64,000 nt of DNA from Bacteroidota bacterium (GTDB lineage Bacteria; Bacteroidota; Bacteroidia; B-17B0; Aurantibacillaceae). A model generated the notes under the pieces. It ran no database searches, was not told the DNA's origin, and saw only the letters and a list, made by a program, of their open reading frames with translations. The translations under genes were made by a program, and so were the position numbers. The stretch is from assembly GCA_030692515.1 (NCBI GenBank), contig JAUXZS010000015.1, positions 1 through 64,000 on the forward strand, in the 5' to 3' direction. Shown in pieces: positions 27,981 to 35,408 of the stretch. Numbering within the stretch: position 1 is the stretch's first letter; the number at the start of each line of letters is the position of its first letter.

Positions 27981-29468
27981 ATGAAAAAAATAATCCTAAT
28001 TCTTATTACAACAATCTCTTTTTCTTCTTTTGCACAAAATGTTGCAATTAACGGAACCGGGGCGGCACCCGTTGCATCGGCGATGTTAGATATTGCTTCA
28101 ACTAACAGTGGTTTCTTAACTCCCCGAATGACAAGCGCACAAAGAACAGCAATTGCTGCACCGGCAACCGGTCTACTTGTATATGACACAACGCTAAGCG
28201 CTTTTTTATATTTTGATGGCGCTATATGGCGCTTAATGGCATACTCCGGTGGTTGGTTATTAGCAGGCAATACATTAGTTGGTACAGAATTTATGGGCTC
28301 CATAAATGCGCAACCTGTAAGATTTTTTTCTACAAATGCAGAGCGCATGAGAATTATTCCAACTGGAGAAGTTGTTATTAATAGTACAACCGCAAATGCA
28401 GGAGATTTATTTTCGGTTTATAGCTCAAATGCATCATGGCCTATTAACAGTTATGTTACAGGCGCAGGTAATGTATCAGCAGGGTATTTCGCAAACACGT
28501 CTTCTTCAACCGGTGCAATTGGTGTGCTTGGAACAGTTGCTGGTGGGGCCGGCACAGCAGGCGTTAGAGGAACTGGTAATACTGCAAATGGAAATGGAGT
28601 TACTGGGGTTGGCCAGTCGGCCACAGCTTTTGGTTTAAGAGGACATAACACAGATGTTAATGGTACCGGGGCTGTTATAAGTGGCGATGGTGCTGGAGCA
28701 ACCTACTTAGTTACGGGAGGAGGTGCTGCTATTACAGGAGCTGATGTTGGAGTGTGGGGACGTGTTACAAGTGCTACCGGAACAGGAGGTTATTTTTCAG
28801 GAAATGCTCAAGGCGCAACAAATTTAGTTGGAGGCTCAGGTTTATCAGCGGTTGGAACAAACTTTGGAGTTGTTGGTTTTTCAAATTCAGTCGTAAATGG
28901 TGTGTTAAGAGCAGGAGGATATTTCGATACAGGGTCGGGGCAATCTTTTGCCTATGTTGGAGCAAGAACAGCCGCCAATGTTGTTCGTAAAATTGAAGGG
29001 AATGGAACAGTAAATACTGTTGTTAAAGATTTAAATAATAAACAAGTTGTTTTGTCTGCTCCTGAAGCACCCGAAAATTTATTTCAAGATTTTGGTCAAG
29101 GGCAATTGGTAAATGGCAAAGTTCATATTACAATTGATCCTATTTTTTCGAAAAACATTATTGTTAACCAAAAACATCCTCTACGTGTATTTGTTCAACT
29201 ACAAGGAGATTGCAATGGCGTTTTTGTTTCTAATGAAACTGGAACAGGCTTTGATGTAACTGAGTTAAAAAGCGGATCGTCAAATACTAAGTTTACTTAT
29301 TTTATTACCGCAAACAGAGCTGATGAAATATTATCAGATGGTTCAGTTTCAAAATATTCTGAAGAACGTTTTGCTCCATCTATGGGAGCTCAAAAAACAG
29401 AACAGAAAGAATCGAAAGAGCTAAATGATAATTTAGAAGTGGATATTAAAAAAACAAAAGATAAATAA
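27981..29468 (+). CDS. Secreted tail-fibre-like surface protein
   Basis: A 495-residue protein with a signal peptide (ILITTISFSSFAQ). The next segment, NVAINGTGAAPVASAMLDI followed by GFLTPRMTSAQRTAI and TGLLVYDTTLSAFLYFDG, is a module common in Bacteroidota surface proteins that resembles phage tail-fibre or collar proteins. A Gly/Ala/Thr-rich repetitive middle (about 140-320) and a beta-rich C-terminal domain ending in a Lys-rich tail follow. No T9SS sorting domain is visible. It opens a run of four secreted-protein genes and shares its N-terminal module with the next one. Confidence 0.8.
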   Translation: MKKIILILITTISFSSFAQNVAINGTGAAPVASAMLDIASTNSGFLTPRMTSAQRTAIAAPATGLLVYDTTLSAFLYFDGAIWRLMAYSGGWLLAGNTLVGTEFMGSINAQPVRFFSTNAERMRIIPTGEVVINSTTANAGDLFSVYSSNASWPINSYVTGAGNVSAGYFANTSSSTGAIGVLGTVAGGAGTAGVRGTGNTANGNGVTGVGQSATAFGLRGHNTDVNGTGAVISGDGAGATYLVTGGGAAITGADVGVWGRVTSATGTGGYFSGNAQGATNLVGGSGLSAVGTNFGVVGFSNSVVNGVLRAGGYFDTGSGQSFAYVGARTAANVVRKIEGNGTVNTVVKDLNNKQVVLSAPEAPENLFQDFGQGQLVNGKVHITIDPIFSKNIIVNQKHPLRVFVQLQGDCNGVFVSNETGTGFDVTELKSGSSNTKFTYFITANRADEILSDGSVSKYSEERFAPSMGAQKTEQKESKELNDNLEVDIKKTKDK

Positions 29469-29499
29469 ACCGGATTGAATTGTTAAATTTCTGATAAAG

Positions 29500-29531
29500 G
29501 AATGAGTGAAATCACTTTAAGAATGAGTGAA
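29500..29531 (+). promoter_or_regulatory. Paired 11-bp direct repeats, 21-bp period
   Basis: GAATGAGTGAA occurs exactly at 29500-29510 and 29521-29531, two helical turns apart, ending 5 bp before a candidate -33 box. The geometry is that of an activator that binds one DNA face. Confidence 0.45.
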
Positions 29532-29536
29532 TTTAT

Positions 29537-29567
29537 TTTGTTTAATGATGTTTGTGGTTTATCTTTA
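29537..29567 (+). promoter_or_regulatory. Candidate promoter for the surface-protein gene at 29589
   Basis: TTTG (29537-29540), a 19-bp spacer and TATCTTTA (29560-29567; one mismatch to TAnnTTTG). The start of transcription would be about 15 nt before the ATG at 29589. Confidence 0.45.
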
Positions 29568-29588
29568 ATATAATAAAAAATTAATCAG

Positions 29589-30332
29589 ATGAAAGAGAGA
29601 ATATTATTTTTGTTCTTGATGATTTCAGCAGTTACTTTTTCTCAAAATGTTGGAATTAATGCAACCGGTGCCGCACCCGTTGTTTCGGCAATGTTAGATG
29701 TTGCCGCAACAAATAAAGGTTTATTAATACCCAATGTTAATTTAACTAGTAATACTGATGCCGCTACTATTCCCACTCCAGCTGCAGGTTTATTGGTGTA
29801 TAATACAAACGCTGCCTTGCCTTGCGGCGCAGGTTATTATTATAACTCTGGTACTACAGTGTCTCCTGCTTGGTTATGTTTTAAAAAGCAGCAACAGGTT
29901 TTTCAGATGTATGGTACAAGCCCCAGAACCAACATAAATTCAACTGCTCACGTTGCCCAGCCAGGATTATCAACCACTATTATTGTTCCTCCTGGTCAAA
30001 CAGCAGCTGTGTCAGTAATAGGAGATATTGGAATTAGAAACATTAGTACAACAGCTGGTGCTTATTCTATTGTTGATGTAATAATTTATTTAAATGGAAC
30101 TTTCTTACCGCAAGGAGGATGGAACAGATACGAAACAGCAAATAGTGGCACTGTAAATCAAAATGCCTTTGGGGTTGTTCCATTATCCGCAACTTTTACT
30201 TTAGCTGCAGGAACTCATACAATTGTTATTCGTTCAGCTAGATTTGGCGGAACAACAAATGTTGACATAGGTGGAAATTGTGTAACAGACACGAATTGCG
30301 GGGAATTTACTGTTTTTGTTAACTATCAATAA
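29589..30332 (+). CDS. Secreted surface protein, paralogue of the preceding gene at its N-terminus
   Basis: A 247-residue protein with a signal peptide (FLMISAVTFSQ). The first 80 residues (NVGINATGAAPVVSAMLDV, GLLIPNVNLTSNT, AAGLLVYNTNAA) match the module that starts the protein at 27981. The C-terminal 140 residues are a beta-sandwich-like region (TIIVPPGQTAAVSVIGDIG, TFTLAAGTHTIVIRSARFGG) with two cysteine pairs near the end. No sorting domain is visible. The stop overlaps the next start by one base (TAATG). Confidence 0.8.
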   Translation: MKERILFLFLMISAVTFSQNVGINATGAAPVVSAMLDVAATNKGLLIPNVNLTSNTDAATIPTPAAGLLVYNTNAALPCGAGYYYNSGTTVSPAWLCFKKQQQVFQMYGTSPRTNINSTAHVAQPGLSTTIIVPPGQTAAVSVIGDIGIRNISTTAGAYSIVDVIIYLNGTFLPQGGWNRYETANSGTVNQNAFGVVPLSATFTLAAGTHTIVIRSARFGGTTNVDIGGNCVTDTNCGEFTVFVNYQ

Positions 30333-30634
30333 TGAATATGAAAACCGTATTAGTTATAGCATTTACTTTCATCTGTTTTATTAACAGTTTTGCACAAGAC
30401 GGGTCTGCAAAAACAAATTCGATTTCTGTATTAAGCATCATTAATCCAACTAGCACGATTACTGATTCAAATTCAAGAAGTCAAAGCGAAAGCCAATTTA
30501 ATAATTCATCGGATGCAAATCAAAGCGGTGATTTGAGGCCAATAAAAAGACAATTAAATATTACAGACCCGCCAATAATCGAAAGCGAAAAGAAAAACAA
30601 CGAAAAGAAAAACAGCGAAAAGAATAAAAAATAA
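30332..30634 (+). CDS. Small exported hypothetical protein
   Basis: A 100-residue protein with a signal peptide (VLVIAFTFICFINSFAQ). The mature part is short and polar, rich in Ser/Asn, and ends in a Lys/Asn/Glu tail (KKNNEKKNSEKNKK). It resembles no family I know. The one-base overlap with the preceding stop and the 7-bp gap to the next gene argue that it is real and in the same transcript. An in-frame ATG at 30338 is an alternative start. Confidence 0.65.
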   Translation: MNMKTVLVIAFTFICFINSFAQDGSAKTNSISVLSIINPTSTITDSNSRSQSESQFNNSSDANQSGDLRPIKRQLNITDPPIIESEKKNNEKKNSEKNKK

Positions 30635-30641
30635 TTAAAAC

Positions 30642-32225
30642 ATGTTTAATACCATAAAATATTTATTAATATTAATTGTAATATTTAATTCAAAATATTA
30701 TTCTCAAGGAATAATAAATAACGGTGCAAGCATTGTGTTTTCTGGTGCGGCACATATATATATTGACGGAGGAACAAATGGAGATTATTTAAGTCAAGCT
30801 GGCGGCATTGTGAACCCTAGTGCAACCGGTAATATTTGGATGGAAGGGGATTGGACAAACAATTCTGCTAACACCGGTTTTTTCTCGGATAATGGAACTG
30901 TAAATTTAAATGGAGCAAATCAAACTATTAACGGCACTAATTCAACAACATTTTATAATCTAACATTATTAGGCTCAGGAGTTAAAACACAAAATTTAAA
31001 CACCAATGTTGGAGGAGTTGTTACTACTAATGGAGTTTTATCTGTTGGAAATGTAATTTACAATCTTAATTCCTTTCTTCTTACAATTACAAATCCTGTT
31101 GCTGCGGCTGTTACTTATGGTACAGGCTATGTTTTAAGTGAAACCAACGTAGCCGTAAATCCAAGTATTATGCGTTGGAATATGGGGACAAATACCGGCG
31201 CGCACGTTTTTCCTTTTGGTGTAGCAGGATCGCAAATTCCATTTACTTTTAATAAAACAACTGTAGGCGCTTCAAACATTAATGTTTCTACCCGCGCAAC
31301 TGCTGCCTCAGATAATTTGCCTTGGGCTGGTGCAAGTAATGTAGGCGGCGTAACTTTTTTCTATTGCCCTAATAACCTTATGTCAGGTAATCCTTGCGCT
31401 ACAAATTCTGTAATTGATAGATGGTGGGATATTACTCCAAGCGCAGCAGTTACTGCCAATTGTACTTTTAGTTATAGAGGAATTGAAAATACTTTAAATG
31501 CGCCTTATAATACTGGAAACATTGGAGCTCAATGGTGGGATGGAAGTTTTTGGAATTTAAACAATGCTACAACGGGCAGCGCACCAGCTGTGTCTGCCGG
31601 TGTTGGAGCAGTTACCGCAGTTGGTTTAACTCAATTTTGTCCTTATGTACTTTCTTCAGTTACCATTCCTCTTCCAATAGAACTCATCAATTTTGCTGCT
31701 ACTTGTGATGGCGAAAATAATGTGAAATTAAACTGGAGTACCGCAACGGAAAAAAATGGGTCTCATTTTGATATTATGAATAGTAAGGATGGATTTACTT
31801 TTAATAAAATTAACTCTGTAATTGCCAAAGGAAATTCCTCAGCAATTAATAACTACGCAATTACTATAGAAAATAAAAAAAATCTAGGAAATTACTTTCA
31901 ATTAAAAATGATTGATAATAATCTAACCTTCAAAAATTCAAAAACAGTTTATGTTAGTGATGATTGTAATTTAAATGAGGAAACACCAAATTTATTTTAC
32001 AACCAACAAAACGGAATTGTTGTTATTTCCTCAAGTAAAGATGCAACAAGTTATACTCTTAATATAATTGATGCCGCGGGTAGATTAATTAGAACTGAAT
32101 CATTGCCCATAAATGAAGGGTATAATAATATTGTAATTCCTACCGAATTAGCGACGGGTGTTTACTTAGTTAATTTATATTACAATAATGGGAAACTAGT
32201 TTCTAAAAAAATCCCTATTTACTAA
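30642..32225 (+). CDS. T9SS type A sorting domain-containing surface protein
   Basis: A 527-residue secreted protein with a signal peptide (cleavage near NSKYYSQG). The first 340 residues are beta-rich, with motifs such as NNGASIVFSGAAHIYIDGG. A hinge of the common form PLPIELINFAATCDGENNVKLNW (given here as residues about 345-367) leads to an FN3-like domain. The last 75 residues have the type A C-terminal features: YTLNIIDAAGRLIRTE and LATGVYLVNLYYNNGKLVSKK. T9SS would move it across the outer membrane and attach or release it. It ends the run of secreted-protein genes that starts at 27981. Confidence 0.87.
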   Translation: MFNTIKYLLILIVIFNSKYYSQGIINNGASIVFSGAAHIYIDGGTNGDYLSQAGGIVNPSATGNIWMEGDWTNNSANTGFFSDNGTVNLNGANQTINGTNSTTFYNLTLLGSGVKTQNLNTNVGGVVTTNGVLSVGNVIYNLNSFLLTITNPVAAAVTYGTGYVLSETNVAVNPSIMRWNMGTNTGAHVFPFGVAGSQIPFTFNKTTVGASNINVSTRATAASDNLPWAGASNVGGVTFFYCPNNLMSGNPCATNSVIDRWWDITPSAAVTANCTFSYRGIENTLNAPYNTGNIGAQWWDGSFWNLNNATTGSAPAVSAGVGAVTAVGLTQFCPYVLSSVTIPLPIELINFAATCDGENNVKLNWSTATEKNGSHFDIMNSKDGFTFNKINSVIAKGNSSAINNYAITIENKKNLGNYFQLKMIDNNLTFKNSKTVYVSDDCNLNEETPNLFYNQQNGIVVISSSKDATSYTLNIIDAAGRLIRTESLPINEGYNNIVIPTELATGVYLVNLYYNNGKLVSKKIPIY

Positions 32226-32288
32226 TCTCATTTTTTATTTAATTTATCAATAATTCATATAGTTAAAAATAACTAGTAATTTTACTTT

Positions 32289-32864
32289 ATGCATATTGGT
32301 TTGTTTTTTGGTTCTTTTAACCCTATTCACATTGGGCATTTAGCATTAGCTAACTACATGAGCAGTTATACGAATATGCAACAAGTGTGGTTAGTTGTAA
32401 GTCCTCATAATCCATTAAAAAATAAAAGCCAGTTATTAAATCAAAACGATCGTTTACAATTAGTAAATCTTGCGCTCGATTTTCATCCAACTATCAAAGC
32501 AAGTAATTTCGAATTTGACTTACCGCAACCTTCTTACACCATAAACACATTAGCTCGTTTAAAAGAAAAATTTCCAGAGCATGAGTTTAGTTTAATAATG
32601 GGCCAAGACAATCTACAATCATTTAATAAGTGGAAAAATTACGAAGAGATTTTAAAGCGCCATCATATTTATGTTTATCCTCGTCCAAATTGTTCACCAA
32701 GTGATTTTGACACTCACCCAAATGTTCATTTAACAGAAGCGCCAATGATGGATATTTCCTCCACATTTATTCGTAATGCTATCAAAGAAAAAAAAGATGT
32801 GCAATTTTTTATGCATCCAAAAGTGTGGGAAGAAATTGACTTGATGAATTATTATAAGAAGTAA
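32289..32864 (+). CDS. nadD: Nicotinate-nucleotide adenylyltransferase
   Basis: A 191-residue NadD enzyme, which makes nicotinate adenine dinucleotide from nicotinate mononucleotide and ATP in NAD synthesis. Motifs are the nucleotidyltransferase HIGH-like loop GSFNPIHIGHLALA (residues about 8-21), VVSPHNPLK (about 35-43), the Gly-Gln-Asp segment LIMGQDNLQSFNKWKNYEEI, and ISSTFIRNAIKE near the C-terminus (ISST.IR motif). Length is normal. It stands alone between a secreted-protein run and a convergent peptidase gene. Confidence 0.95.
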   Translation: MHIGLFFGSFNPIHIGHLALANYMSSYTNMQQVWLVVSPHNPLKNKSQLLNQNDRLQLVNLALDFHPTIKASNFEFDLPQPSYTINTLARLKEKFPEHEFSLIMGQDNLQSFNKWKNYEEILKRHHIYVYPRPNCSPSDFDTHPNVHLTEAPMMDISSTFIRNAIKEKKDVQFFMHPKVWEEIDLMNYYKK

Positions 32865-32882
32865 GTTCGATCTTTTTTTAAC

Positions 32883-33006
32883 CACATAGGGCATATAGTT
32901 TTTTTGAAACTATAATTATTTAAAGAAAACGGAGAATTGAAACGTGCTTCAATTATGTGAAACTTTTTGCGTTCTGTTTAAAAATTAAATCTATGTTTCC
33001 TATGTG
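32883..33006. repeat. Inverted 8-bp ends flanking a 124-bp intergenic segment between convergent genes
   Basis: CACATAGG (32883-32890) and CCTATGTG (32999-33006) are exact complements, and inner CATATAG / CTATG stretches extend the symmetry imperfectly. A further hairpin TATAGTTT/AAACTATA lies just inside the left end. The segment lies between nadD and the convergent peptidase gene, where it may serve as a two-way terminator or be a small dispersed repeat. Confidence 0.5.
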
Positions 33007-33015
33007 TTTTAAATT

Positions 33016-34164
33016 TTATAGTTTATCCGCAAACTCAGTTATCAATTTAAATACATCCACATAATCTGTAAGCGGCAATGTTTTGGCTACGTCATAAACA
33101 TCATGATACGCTTTTATGCCGCCTAAAGTATAAATAAAAAAACAAGGTACGCCTGCTTCTGAGAACCAATAGTGGTCGCTATTAGAAGCTTTGCCACGCT
33201 TTTTAATTTCTTTCACCAAATTTTTTTCTTTATTAATATTGTCTAATAAATTAAACTGTTTTTCAAAGGTGTAACCATTAACCACCATTATCCCATCATC
33301 TCCGGTACCCAACAAATCCAAATTAACTAAGAATTTTATTTTCTTTAAATCCATTACTTTGCTTTCTGCAAAATAGCGTGAGCCTAATAAACCTGCTTCT
33401 TCTCCGGCAAAGAAAATAAAAACAGTTTTGTATTTAGGTGGATTTTTTGAATAATATTTCACAAGATTCAATAACACACTTACGCCGCTTGCATTATCGT
33501 TTGCTCCTGGAAAAAATGTTGATTTTCCCATTCCCCCGAGATGATCATAGTGAGCAGAAAAAACCATCATGGTATCGTTATTAATTTCACCCGGAATAAA
33601 AGCGCAAATATTTTTGTTGATGTATTTGGTAAGCACTTTACTTTCAATATTTACTTCTAAAGAGGATAAGTTTTTTTTCGCATTGTTTTCTAATAAATCT
33701 ATTGCACAGATAGCCGTAGATTTTGTTGCCACGCTATAGGTTAATTTTTTTTTAATATTGAGAGTTACAGGTATCTCAGAATTTGTAGTGATATAGGTTA
33801 CGCTGTCTTTTTTCTCAAGCGAATATTTACCTTTTAGACTTGTACTTTCTGGATTAATAATATAATCAATGCCCGGCTTTAGAAGTTTGTTGTTAACTTT
33901 TACTATTACTTTGTTTGGAAAAGTATTTACATTAAAATCAAACCATTGAAAGTAACCAGTATAAAAATAGGGTCTAGCATTATTAGCTTTAAGTTCTGCC
34001 GAAATATATTTTGCGGCAACATCCAAGCCATTATTTAAGTAACCTCTTCCAAAACACTTTTTTGAAGTTAAAAATTTAATTACTTTTCTTGCATAAATTG
34101 TGTCTTGCGCAAAAGAAAAATTGAAACTAAAGAAAATTAAAAGTAAAATTGTTTTTGAACGCAT
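33016..34164 (-). CDS. M28 family zinc metallopeptidase, exported
   Basis: A 382-residue protein with a signal peptide (LLLIFFSFNFSFAQ). The M28 metal-site residues are visible in order: SAHYDHLGG (first His and Asp region), GANDNASG (bridging Asp), FAGEEAGLLGSRYF (catalytic Glu and ligand), VNLDLLGTGDDG (Asp) and GGIKAYHDVYD (final His). It probably acts as a periplasmic or secreted aminopeptidase. It overlaps the upstream minus-strand gene by one base (TAATG), so the two are co-transcribed. Confidence 0.92.
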   Translation of the reverse strand: MRSKTILLLIFFSFNFSFAQDTIYARKVIKFLTSKKCFGRGYLNNGLDVAAKYISAELKANNARPYFYTGYFQWFDFNVNTFPNKVIVKVNNKLLKPGIDYIINPESTSLKGKYSLEKKDSVTYITTNSEIPVTLNIKKKLTYSVATKSTAICAIDLLENNAKKNLSSLEVNIESKVLTKYINKNICAFIPGEINNDTMMVFSAHYDHLGGMGKSTFFPGANDNASGVSVLLNLVKYYSKNPPKYKTVFIFFAGEEAGLLGSRYFAESKVMDLKKIKFLVNLDLLGTGDDGIMVVNGYTFEKQFNLLDNINKEKNLVKEIKKRGKASNSDHYWFSEAGVPCFFIYTLGGIKAYHDVYDVAKTLPLTDYVDVFKLITEFADKL

Positions 34165-34736
34165 TAAGAGAAACGTTTTTTTGTAATTGAAAAAAAGTAA
34201 ATCACCACTTCGCTATCTTCTTTCCAATTATATAAAGTTTTTAAACTATTTAAATACACCTCAGAATCTGACCAGCTTTTTAATGCACTTAATTGTTCTA
34301 TCGCAATATTGTATTCTGCATTATTTTGTTTAAATAACTCGTTAATTAACCTAAACTTATCGTTAATTCCGATGGTAAATGGTGCTATTGTTTTGCTTGG
34401 ATGGGTTATTTCTCCAATAATATCAATAAAAGGCTGTACAGTTTCTACAATTTCTTTTTCAGGAATTTTTGTTTCTTCTTTTGGTGTTTCTGTAGTTTGT
34501 TGAGGTATTTCTTTTTCGCTCACTTTTGCATGAAGACTAAAGCTTGGAGAAATCTCTTTATTAATTTTATTATACTTATAAACGGCCAAGTTTTCTTGCA
34601 ATTGACTTAGTTGTTTCTGAAGTATTTCACAGCTGTCTACCGATGGTTGAATCGTCTCCTCTAAAAATAACTCCAGCGTAGGCGCTAATTCGTTAATTTG
34701 AGATTGCATTTTATGTAAGACTTTTTCTAATGACAT
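34164..34736 (-). CDS. Hypothetical coiled-coil protein upstream of the M28 peptidase
   Basis: I do not recognise this protein of about 190 residues. From ATG 34736 it begins MSLEKVLHKMQSQINELAPT, followed by a heptad-rich helix to about residue 60, a Pro/Glu/Thr-rich linker (QTTETPKEETKIPEKE) and a helical C-terminal domain (DKFRLINELFKQN, YLNSLKTLYNWKEDSE). A longer form from ATG 34781 is possible, but its extra residues look non-coding. The linked form and lack of a signal suggest a cytoplasmic adaptor. Confidence 0.75.
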   Translation of the reverse strand: MSLEKVLHKMQSQINELAPTLELFLEETIQPSVDSCEILQKQLSQLQENLAVYKYNKINKEISPSFSLHAKVSEKEIPQQTTETPKEETKIPEKEIVETVQPFIDIIGEITHPSKTIAPFTIGINDKFRLINELFKQNNAEYNIAIEQLSALKSWSDSEVYLNSLKTLYNWKEDSEVVIYFFSITKKRFS

Positions 34737-34823
34737 TTTTTGTGAATATTTATAACTAAATATAATTTGATTTTGCCACATCTTACTGTACTTTTAAGTT
34801 TTGTTTTTAACGCCTTTTAAACA

Positions 34824-35399
34824 ATGTTTTTAGAAAATAATAATAATGAACTTAAACGTGGCTGGATAGAGGTCATTGTTGGAAGTATGTTTTCTGGAAA
34901 GACGGAAGAATTAATAAGGAGATTAAGGCGCGCTCAGTTTGCAAAACAAAAAGTTGAAATTTTTAAACCAACAGTAGACACTCGTTATGACGAGTTTAAA
35001 GTTGTAAGTCATCAAGGAATTGAAATTATTAGTACGCCTGTGCCTTCAAGTGCAAATATTTTATTGTTGGCTACAGATGTTGATGTTGTTGGAATTGATG
35101 AGGCTCAATTTTTTGATGATGAATTGCCTTACGTTTGCAATCAATTAGCAGATAGAGGTATTAGGGTTATTGCCGCGGGCCTTGATTTAGACTTTACGGG
35201 AAAACCATTTGGACCAATTCCTAATTTAATAGCAACTGCCGAATATGTTACAAAGGTTCATGCTATTTGTATGCAATGTGGAAATTTGGCCTATGTGAGT
35301 CATCGCAAAACCAACGATGCAAATTTGGTAATGCTTGGCGAAACTGATAGCTATGAGCCTTTATGTCGTAATTGTTTTAATAAGAATTTTAAGAAATAA
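34824..35399 (+). CDS. tdk: Thymidine kinase (type II)
   Basis: A 191-residue enzyme that phosphorylates thymidine to dTMP in nucleoside salvage. It has the P-loop [18 protein letters not shown] (residues about 23-40), the Walker B-like DEAQFFD (about 94-100), the lasso region [21 protein letters not shown] and a zinc site made of CMQCG and CRNC near the C-terminus. All typical of type II kinases; length is normal. The next gene starts 9 bp downstream. Confidence 0.96.
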   Translation: MFLENNNNELKRGWIEVIVGSMFSGKTEELIRRLRRAQFAKQKVEIFKPTVDTRYDEFKVVSHQGIEIISTPVPSSANILLLATDVDVVGIDEAQFFDDELPYVCNQLADRGIRVIAAGLDLDFTGKPFGPIPNLIATAEYVTKVHAICMQCGNLAYVSHRKTNDANLVMLGETDSYEPLCRNCFNKNFKK

Positions 35400-35408
35400 A
35401 ATTTCTCT

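Noticed and set aside
27971-28348. Antisense frame of 125 codons overlapping the start of the surface protein at 27981
   Set aside because: It is a shadow of a compositionally biased gene and lacks homology or regulatory support.
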